A stretch of DNA of 9,058 bases, taken from positions 1 to 9,058 of the forward strand of contig DAOVDY010000015.1 in assembly GCA_030669265.1 (NCBI GenBank), given 5' to 3'. The position numbers and the translations under genes are program-made. This stretch comes from Desulfobacteraceae bacterium (GTDB lineage: Bacteria; Desulfobacterota; DSM-4660; Desulfatiglandales; B25-G16). Below the pieces are notes generated by a model, which saw only the letters and a program-made list of their open reading frames with translations, had not been told where the DNA came from and did no database searches. Positions 1-4,701 of this stretch are shown here, in pieces (the stretch's first letter is position 1; the number at the start of each line of letters is the position of its first letter).

Positions 1-1
1 G

Positions 2-253
2 TCTTTTAGCCTGACAGGCTTCATCGGTAAGGCTGAAGTTGGAGAAGATGGAGTCCGCATTTTTAGTGGAACCTTTGATAAGCTCCTCTGTGAAGGCAAA
101 GAAATCGCCGTTGTTACAAACAAGTCTGAAGCTGGAATAATCCAAACCAGGAACTATGGAAAAATAAAGATTAGCGCTGGTACCGACGGAGGCCTGATAG
201 TTCACATCATGCCCTCGCAGAAGAAGAAACTTCTCAAGAACCTCAAGCAATGA
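2..253 (+). CDS. C-terminal fragment of an unrecognised protein (5' end outside window)
   Basis: An open frame runs from the left edge to a TGA at 251-253 and gives 83 residues with no usable start codon near its beginning, so the gene starts upstream of the window. The visible part alternates hydrophobic and polar residues with many glycines (for example GFIGKAEVGEDGVRIFSG), which suggests a small beta-rich domain. It ends in a lysine-rich tail, KKKLLKNLKQ. I see no signal peptide, membrane segment or catalytic motif, and I do not recognise the family. It is followed by 88 non-coding bases and then the DUF169 gene in the same direction. That it is a real gene rests on the uninterrupted frame and the ordinary codon use up to the stop. 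Confidence 0.5.
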   Translation, partial: SFSLTGFIGKAEVGEDGVRIFSGTFDKLLCEGKEIAVVTNKSEAGIIQTRNYGKIKISAGTDGGLIVHIMPSQKKKLLKNLKQ

Positions 254-265
254 ATGAAGTAAGGC

Positions 266-316
266 ATCTAACAATCGGATGAATACGGGTGTCAATGCAT
301 ATATAACATGTTAGAT
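266..316. repeat. 8-bp inverted repeat between the partial gene and the DUF169 gene
   Basis: ATCTAACA (266-273) and TGTTAGAT (309-316) are perfect inverted copies separated by 35 bases. The outer seven bases of each arm fit the RYYYAAC and GTTRRRY core-site patterns of integron attC sites, but I cannot find the inner paired L boxes of an attC site. It may equally be a regulatory or chance hairpin. Confidence 0.35.
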
Positions 317-328
317 CAAACAAGTCTG

Positions 329-334
329 AAGGAG
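329..334 (+). promoter_or_regulatory. Ribosome binding site of the DUF169 gene
   Basis: AAGGAG lies 7 bases before the ATG at 342, an ideal Shine-Dalgarno placement that fixes this start. Confidence 0.75.
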
Positions 335-341
335 ACTGTTA

Positions 342-1121
342 ATGAAAAAATGGCATGAACTTGGCAAAGAGCTCAGGCGCTTTATTAATCCTGATACTTT
401 TCCTATAGCAGTGCGCTTTTTATCACACGAAAGCCTAATTCCAAAAGGAATTAAAACACCCTCGAACGATCTAAAGGTAAAAATAGCCCATTGTCAGGCT
501 GCAGCCATCACTCGTAAATATGGCTGGACCTTAGCTATGACTCCTAATGATCTCGGCTGCGCAATTTCAGGCCATACCTATGGTTGGAAACAAGCTAACA
601 AAGAAGAGGCGGTAGATTTTTTAACGCGCATGAATTACGCCGCTGATAGCACAGCAGCCCTGAACATCTTAGAATCCCTCAAAACTTTGAAACCGGGTCA
701 ATGTGAGGCCGTGGTCTATTCTCCCCTGGAGTGGACTAAGGTGGAACCAGATGTCGTTTTGATCTATTTGAATCCGGCCCAGATTATGCGTTGTCTCCAC
801 GGAAGTACCTGGCAGACAGGCAAACCCGTTATCTGTTCCTTTTCCGGTCGCGCTGCATCATGCACAGAGGGTGTTTTGGAGGCATTTTTGGATCAAGCCC
901 CTAAGGTAGTAGTGCCCGGAAATGGAGATCGCGTTTGGGCGGCTACCCAGGATCACGAAATGGTGTATGCGTTGCCTGCCTCACATCTGGAAGCCTTAGT
1001 GCAGGGCCTCTCTAAAACTCACGCAAAAGGCATCCGGTATCCAATCCCGACTTACTTACGCTACCAACCTGAGGTGGGGCTTGCGCTGCCCCTGACTGAA
1101 ATCTTTGGCAAAACTGAGTGA
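342..1121 (+). CDS. DUF169 family protein (COG2043), function unknown
   Basis: This is a complete 259-residue protein, the usual length for the DUF169 family, which has no established biochemical role. Typical family features are visible: an N-terminal PIAVRFL segment (21-27) followed by a PKGI turn, a CQ pair at Cys51-Gln52, Cys73 in LGCAISGH, and the PDVVLIYLNPAQ strand (136-147). Further on are SGRAASC (168-174) and a GNGDRVW turn (193-199) followed by the DHEMVYALP segment. There are six cysteines (51, 73, 121, 151, 165, 174). Several of these sit in the conserved blocks, so metal or cofactor binding is conceivable, but that is inference. There is no signal peptide or membrane span, so it is probably cytoplasmic. 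The start is fixed by AAGGAG 7 bases upstream. It is more G+C-rich than the housekeeping genes to the right, and nothing around it reveals a substrate. Confidence 0.85.
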   Translation: MKKWHELGKELRRFINPDTFPIAVRFLSHESLIPKGIKTPSNDLKVKIAHCQAAAITRKYGWTLAMTPNDLGCAISGHTYGWKQANKEEAVDFLTRMNYAADSTAALNILESLKTLKPGQCEAVVYSPLEWTKVEPDVVLIYLNPAQIMRCLHGSTWQTGKPVICSFSGRAASCTEGVLEAFLDQAPKVVVPGNGDRVWAATQDHEMVYALPASHLEALVQGLSKTHAKGIRYPIPTYLRYQPEVGLALPLTEIFGKTE

Positions 1122-1170
1122 AGAGCGGGTCAGATCTTTCAATTAGAGTAACATCAGTGAAAATTGGTTC

Positions 1171-1188
1171 TGCCCTTGGCAATGGGCA
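1171..1188 (+). terminator. Weak hairpin after the DUF169 gene
   Basis: TGCCC (1171-1175) pairs with GGGCA (1184-1188) across an 8-base loop and is followed by TTTCTCGT. The stem is short and the T run is broken, so this is at best a weak intrinsic terminator. The rest of 1122-1277 contains the direct repeats GTAGCTT and GCTTTAGC but no convincing gene. Confidence 0.25.
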
Positions 1189-1277
1189 TTTCTCGTCTAA
1201 CTATTTGCTTTAGCGGACGGGTGAACAGCTTCGATGCCTACGTGTAGCTTACTCGTAGCTTTAGCTGCGTTAATTTC

Positions 1278-1283
1278 AGGAGA
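1278..1283 (+). promoter_or_regulatory. Ribosome binding site of the interrupted cupin gene
   Basis: AGGAGA lies 5 bases before the ATG at 1289, in the position expected for the original start of the cupin gene. No comparable site precedes the internal ATG at 1367. This supports 1289 as the ancestral start. Confidence 0.65.
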
Positions 1284-1288
1284 GTTAT

Positions 1289-1654
1289 ATGAAGTATTCA
1301 CCAATTAACTTGGAGGAAAAGCTTGACAAGTTTTCATAACATTGGTCGCCGAAAATCATTGCCCAGATGAACGATTACCACTTCAAACTGGGTAAATTTC
1401 AAGGCCACTTTGTTTGGCACAGCCATCCCGATACGGACGAAGTATTCATCGTTCTTGACGGAGCAATGAGGATCGATTTCCATGACGGCAGCGTTGATTT
1501 AGAGGCGGGGGAAATGTTTGTTGTCCCAAAAGGCGTGGAGCACAAACCATTCGCTGAAAAGGAATGCAAGATCATGCTTATCGAACCCGCAGGTACTGTA
1601 AACACTGGTGACGCGGGTGGCGAATTAACGGCGGAAGACAACGTTTGGATATAG
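1289..1654 (+). pseudogene. Cupin gene interrupted by an in-frame TAA at codon 17 (full locus)
   Basis: Reading from the ATG at 1289, the frame gives MKYSPINLEEKLDKFS, then TAA at 1337-1339. It continues in the same frame as [19 protein letters not shown] and the intact cupin domain up to TAG at 1652-1654. From memory, close family members of about 120 residues carry a similar N-terminus reading FS-(E/D)-(Q/H)-WSPK. The stop therefore replaces one, probably acidic, residue, for instance by a single G-to-T change of GAA. The good ribosome binding site lies before 1289 and the coding style persists on both sides of the stop, so this is one gene with a nonsense codon, not two genes. It may be a recent pseudogene, a sequencing or assembly error, or a gene now started internally. 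Confidence 0.7.
1367..1654 (+). CDS. Cupin domain protein, open part downstream of the nonsense codon
   Basis: The open part encodes 95 residues and contains a complete single cupin barrel core. Motif 1 spans Gly13 to Gly32 with the metal-ligand pattern H18-x-H20 and Glu25. Motif 2 spans Gly48 to His59 with PKGVEH. These three histidines and the glutamate are the usual divalent-metal ligands of cupins. The C-terminal stretch [17 protein letters not shown] is characteristic of a common small-cupin family of unknown substrate, which may bind a small molecule or act as an isomerase or dioxygenase-like protein. There is no signal peptide. If translated from Met27 of the original frame it would lose the N-terminal strand, and no Shine-Dalgarno sequence precedes this ATG. 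The fold could still form, so residual function cannot be excluded. Confidence 0.7.
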   Translation: MNDYHFKLGKFQGHFVWHSHPDTDEVFIVLDGAMRIDFHDGSVDLEAGEMFVVPKGVEHKPFAEKECKIMLIEPAGTVNTGDAGGELTAEDNVWI

Positions 1655-1712
1655 ATGTCGAATCAGTCGATGCACCTGTCCACTATTATACTTCGTTCCA
1701 TGCCAGCAGCTG

Positions 1713-2489
1713 ATGCCGGACAAAAATAATAATGAAAAGAATTGGATTAATAGACGAACTATGCAGATAATAGACATAGTAGCAAGACTTGTTCTTATCT
1801 CATCCGTAACAGTTCTGCTACTGACAAGAAAAGAGAATCAGCAGGTAACATATTTCCCACAACAAACATGGTCAGCAAGGGAAGTAATGCCTGTCTATTG
1901 GATGCTCGTCCTTATATCTTTGACTATGTTGATTCTATACAAGATTATTCCTGAAAGACACCTCTATCAAGTTTTATCAATAATAATTACGCTTTTTACT
2001 GTTTTTATTCTCTTGGTTGCAGCACGCATAATAATAACTAAAAAGAGAGGATTGCCACCCTATGTAATCGGATTCAAAGCCTCTGATGTGTATTGTTTTG
2101 TAATACTTATTGTTATCCAATACAGCACATTGATAGCCTTTTTCCATGAAAAAGTGATGCAGGATTACAGTCTTGTCACCTGGTTTTTTGTATACATTTC
2201 CATTATGTTAGTGTTTTGGCCGGTCATTGAAGAGACATTCTATTTGGGGATGATATTTATTCCCACGAGTAGAATCTTTGGATTACTAAATGGCGCTGTG
2301 TTAATTTCTTTATTGCGGACAGTAATTCACTTTGGCAATAATTTACCAGCATTGGCCATAAGCTTTATTATGGGCCTGCTAGGATGCTATCTCTATATCA
2401 AAATTAAAGGGATATTAGTGCCCTTATTGTTGCACTCTTCCTTCAACTTTTTTGTTCTAATACGAGATTTGAATTCTTTTTCAGTATGA
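1713..2489 (+). CDS. CPBP-family intramembrane protein (CAAX protease/Abi-like), possibly inactive
   Basis: This is a 258-residue, very hydrophobic protein with about seven or eight membrane spans, near residues 20-37, 61-78, 85-106, 126-144, 156-172, 188-201, 211-228 and 235-250. The C-terminal half carries the CPBP signature. EE at 173-174 in VIEETFYLG is the glutamate pair, His206 lies in LRTVIHFG, and HSSFN (241-245) matches the final HxxxN motif. These residues form the active site of Rce1-like glutamyl intramembrane proteases. In motif 1 (EExxxR) the arginine position is Leu178, and the usual aromatic before the second motif is Arg202, so activity is uncertain. In bacteria such proteins process peptides or serve in bacteriocin immunity; which applies here is unknown. 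The ATG at 1713 lacks a clear ribosome binding site and Met17 is an alternative start. The gene is A+T-rich and lies 58 bases after the cupin gene. Confidence 0.75.
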   Translation: MPDKNNNEKNWINRRTMQIIDIVARLVLISSVTVLLLTRKENQQVTYFPQQTWSAREVMPVYWMLVLISLTMLILYKIIPERHLYQVLSIIITLFTVFILLVAARIIITKKRGLPPYVIGFKASDVYCFVILIVIQYSTLIAFFHEKVMQDYSLVTWFFVYISIMLVFWPVIEETFYLGMIFIPTSRIFGLLNGAVLISLLRTVIHFGNNLPALAISFIMGLLGCYLYIKIKGILVPLLLHSSFNFFVLIRDLNSFSV

Positions 2490-2744
2490 TGGGAAAAATA
2501 AGGAAAAGGTAAAAGATCGTAAAATCCACAACATAAAGATTGCCAATCATTTTGAGCACACCTTCATCCCAAGTTCTGGGAGGAAATCTTATTATATTAT
2601 TTGATGTTTAGATAATCAGAATCAGAGGGCGCCTTTTTCTTTATAAATGCCCAGAAAAGGGTGCGTCTCCCTTTCCAAAGCCTAACAGGGTTTACTTTTC
2701 TTCTTGTTTCCTTTATACAAGACAAAAAAAGAGGAAAGTTCTAT
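2490..2744. other. Intergenic region before hisC
   Basis: These 255 bases hold no convincing gene. A small hairpin, TCCCA (2567-2571) with TGGGA (2577-2581), has no T run after it. A-rich and T-rich stretches around 2590-2605 could contain a promoter, but I cannot pair a -10 with a convincing -35. The hisC frame stays open back to a GTG at 2661, which I do not regard as the start. Confidence 0.4.
2731..2738 (+). promoter_or_regulatory. Ribosome binding site that sets the hisC start
   Basis: GAGGAAAG ends 6 bases before the ATG at 2745. The GTG at 2661 has only a weak purine stretch ahead of it, and it would add 28 residues without counterpart in the family. Confidence 0.65.
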
Positions 2745-3854
2745 ATGAAAAGATTAATGAGGAAATGTATTGAAAGTTTGACTCCTTATCCACCGGGTAA
2801 ACCAATAGAGGAACTTGAGAGAGAGTTGGGAATAGTCGGCTCTATAAAACTGGCTTCAAATGAGAATCCCTTGGGTCCCTCACCCAAGGCCATAAAGGCT
2901 ATTAAAGAAAACCTCAACAATATCCATCGGTACCCTGATGGTAGTTGCTATTATTTGAAACAGAAATTGTCAAAGAAGTTTGGATTGCCAATGAACAAAA
3001 TTATTTTGGGTAATGGATCAAACGAGATAATAAAGTTGGTTGTACATACCTTTCTTTCACCTGGCGAAGAGGTTATTCTTCCCTTTCCCACCTTTTTGAT
3101 GTATGAAAAAATCGTTCAAAGTTTTGCAGGAAAAATAGTGACGGTGCCGTTGTTAGATTTCTCTATTGATTTGTCAGCCATACTTACAGCAGCATCCTCT
3201 AAGACCAAAATTATTATTATAAATAACCCGAACAATTCAACAGGAATGGGCCTCAACAAAAAGGATATCTTCCAGTTTTTACATTCCCTTCCCTCAGATT
3301 TGATAGTTATTTTAGATGAGGCCTATATTGAATTTTCCACAGATCCAAACATTGCAAGTTCATTAGAATTATTAGAATCATATCCACTACTTATAGTTCT
3401 GCGAACATTTTCAAAGACCTATGGGTTAGCCGGGCTTAGGATTGGGTATGGATTTGCCTCTGAGACCATAGTAGATAGCATGAACCTCGTCAGACAGCCA
3501 TTTAATGTAAATTATTTAGCCCAGGCTGGAGCCTTGGCTGCACTTGATGACGATGAGTTTGTGGAAAAAACACGTACCATCACACAGGATGGCCTTGTAT
3601 TCCTTTACTCCCAATTAGATCGCATAGGCCTTGAATATATACCTACTCAGACAAATTTTTTCTTGATTAAAACTCCGCTCGGAGCACACGAAACGTATCA
3701 GCGTATGCTCAAGGAAGGTGTCATTGTGAGGTCTATGGAAAGTTTTGGACTGAATGACTATATAAGAATAAATGTAGGTTTACCAGAAGAGAATAAACGA
3801 TTTATTAAAACTCTGGAGAAGGTTCTCTATACAAAAATGGAAACTCGAAACTAG
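2745..3854 (+). CDS. hisC: Histidinol-phosphate aminotransferase (PLP fold type I)
   Basis: HisC transfers an amino group from glutamate to imidazole-acetol phosphate, giving histidinol phosphate in histidine synthesis; it acts as a cytoplasmic PLP-dependent dimer. From the ATG at 2745 it has 369 residues, normal for the family. Visible marks are KLASNENPLGPSP (35-47), HRYPDGS at the substrate entry (61-67), GNGSNEII (89-96) and NNPNNSTG (160-167). DEAYIEF holds the PLP-ring aspartate Asp191, and TFSKTYGLAGLRIGYG holds the Schiff-base lysine Lys224. The C-terminus has YIRINVGLPEEN. The start is preferred because of GAGGAAAG upstream and the typical N-terminus. The gene is followed after 28 bases by cmk. 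Enzymes of this branch can also transaminate aromatic amino acid precursors; away from other his genes that secondary role is possible. Its last codons are built from a heptanucleotide repeat. Confidence 0.93.
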   Translation: MKRLMRKCIESLTPYPPGKPIEELERELGIVGSIKLASNENPLGPSPKAIKAIKENLNNIHRYPDGSCYYLKQKLSKKFGLPMNKIILGNGSNEIIKLVVHTFLSPGEEVILPFPTFLMYEKIVQSFAGKIVTVPLLDFSIDLSAILTAASSKTKIIIINNPNNSTGMGLNKKDIFQFLHSLPSDLIVILDEAYIEFSTDPNIASSLELLESYPLLIVLRTFSKTYGLAGLRIGYGFASETIVDSMNLVRQPFNVNYLAQAGALAALDDDEFVEKTRTITQDGLVFLYSQLDRIGLEYIPTQTNFFLIKTPLGAHETYQRMLKEGVIVRSMESFGLNDYIRINVGLPEENKRFIKTLEKVLYTKMETRN

Positions 3855-3860
3855 AAACTA
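3840..3860 (+). repeat. Three tandem heptanucleotides across the hisC stop codon
   Basis: GAAACTC (3840-3846), GAAACTA (3847-3853) and GAAACTA (3854-3860) form a 7-base tandem repeat. It encodes the last hisC codons (ETRN and stop) and extends past the stop. Confidence 0.7.
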
Positions 3861-3867
3861 GATAAAT

Positions 3868-3875
3868 GAAGGAAG
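3868..3875 (+). promoter_or_regulatory. Ribosome binding site of cmk, supporting a TTG start
   Basis: GAAGGAAG ends 7 bases before the TTG at 3883. No such site precedes the ATG at 3916. It lies inside a six-codon frame (MKEVYF, 3866-3886) whose TGA overlaps the TTG. Confidence 0.5.
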
Positions 3876-3882
3876 TTTATTT

Positions 3883-4593
3883 TTGATTGACGATTCTTCC
3901 CTATTTTCACGTATCATGTATAATCAACTAATAACCATAGATGGACCAACAGGGTCTGGAAAGAGCACTGTGAGTCGCCTTCTGGCTCAAAGGCTACATT
4001 ATCACTATCTTGAGACAGGTGCCATGTATAGGGCTGTTGGACTTGCCATCCTGAGGGCTGGTGTAAGTTTGCACAATAAAAAAGAGATAACTAGAATATG
4101 TGACGGTCTTGATATAAAATTTATTCATGAGGGTGATGCAACAAAAATTTATTTGGACAATGAGGATGTCACTAAAGCCATTCGGGAGCCTGCTATAGAT
4201 TTAATAGCATCCGATGTATCGGCACTTGATAACGTAAGGAAAGTAATGACAATCCTCCAGAGAAAGATTGGCTCTCAAGGCCCATTGGTGGCAGAGGGTA
4301 GAGACATGGGAACAGTTGTATTTCCGAAGGCTCAGCACAAATTCTATATTGATGCATCATTAGAGGTAAGAGTGGATCGGAGATTTCAGGAAAGGCAAAA
4401 AAGAGGAGAATCGATTTCAAGGGAGAAGGTAAAGAAAGATCTTGTTAAGAGAGATAATCAGGATATGAATCGGCATCTATCTCCACTAAAACCAGCCAGA
4501 GATGCAAATATAATTGATACTACAAATTTAAGCCCTCATCAGATAGTTGAAAAGATAATTAAAGATATGAAGATAAAAATAACAAGCAGGTAG
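3883..4593 (+). CDS. cmk: Cytidylate kinase (CMP/dCMP kinase)
   Basis: Cmk phosphorylates CMP and dCMP with ATP to the diphosphates and so supplies RNA and DNA precursors in the cytoplasm. The 236 residues show the P-loop GPTGSGKST (about 20-28), and LETGAMYRAVG (about 43-53), where most family members have LDTGAMYR. The CMP-binding insert follows, with VTKAIREPAID. VAEGRDMGTVVFP (about 139-151) corresponds to the usual DGRDIGTVVFP. The lid RRFQERQKRGE precedes RDNQDMNR and the C-terminal PLKPARDANIIDTT. The start is uncertain: TTG at 3883 has a good ribosome binding site, whereas ATG at 3916 (residue 12, MYNQLITIDGP) fits the usual short N-terminus but has none. It lies 28 bases after hisC, probably in the same transcript, and 108 bases before rpsA. 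Confidence 0.93.
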   Translation: MIDDSSLFSRIMYNQLITIDGPTGSGKSTVSRLLAQRLHYHYLETGAMYRAVGLAILRAGVSLHNKKEITRICDGLDIKFIHEGDATKIYLDNEDVTKAIREPAIDLIASDVSALDNVRKVMTILQRKIGSQGPLVAEGRDMGTVVFPKAQHKFYIDASLEVRVDRRFQERQKRGESISREKVKKDLVKRDNQDMNRHLSPLKPARDANIIDTTNLSPHQIVEKIIKDMKIKITSR

Positions 4594-4622
4594 ACATTTT
4601 TGGGAAAAAGGGAAATAAAGAC

Positions 4623-4651
4623 TTGAATTTGAATAAAAATTCCTTTAGAAT
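4623..4651 (+). promoter_or_regulatory. Predicted sigma-70-type promoter of rpsA
   Basis: TTGAAT (4623-4628) and TAGAAT (4646-4651) are separated by 17 bases in an A+T-rich gap, close to the TTGACA/TATAAT consensus. Transcription would start near 4658, leaving a leader of about 45 bases before rpsA. Confidence 0.45.
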
Positions 4652-4684
4652 ATAAGATTGAGTTTTTTAATAAAATCTATTTTT

Positions 4685-4690
4685 GGGGGG
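4685..4690 (+). promoter_or_regulatory. G-run ribosome binding site of rpsA
   Basis: A run of six G residues ends 11 bases before the ATG at 4702. It can pair with the anti-Shine-Dalgarno CCUCC, but it is not the standard AGGAGG and its spacing is long. rpsA leaders often have weak sites because S1 regulates its own translation. Confidence 0.45.
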
Positions 4691-4701
4691 TTAAACAGTT
4701 A

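Noticed and set aside
1337..1339. Recoding of TAA as a sense codon
   Set aside because: Known bacterial recoding to selenocysteine or pyrrolysine uses TGA or TAG, and TAA acts as the normal stop of rpsA and of the yciO-like gene in this window.
1399..1641. Minus-strand open frame of 80 codons
   Set aside because: It lies opposite the cupin gene, whose plus-strand protein has clear family motifs. The minus-strand translation has none.
1655..1729. 24-codon plus-strand frame starting right after the cupin stop (MSNQSMHLSTIILRS...)
   Set aside because: It has no recognisable motif and no good ribosome binding site, and it overlaps the CPBP start. Most likely chance or a remnant.
2661..2744. GTG-started N-terminal extension of hisC
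   Set aside because: The added 28 residues do not match HisC N-termini, whereas the ATG at 2745 has a good ribosome binding site and the expected protein start.
4193..4420. Minus-strand frame inside cmk
   Set aside because: Shadow of cmk. It has no motif, and the plus strand is plainly coding.
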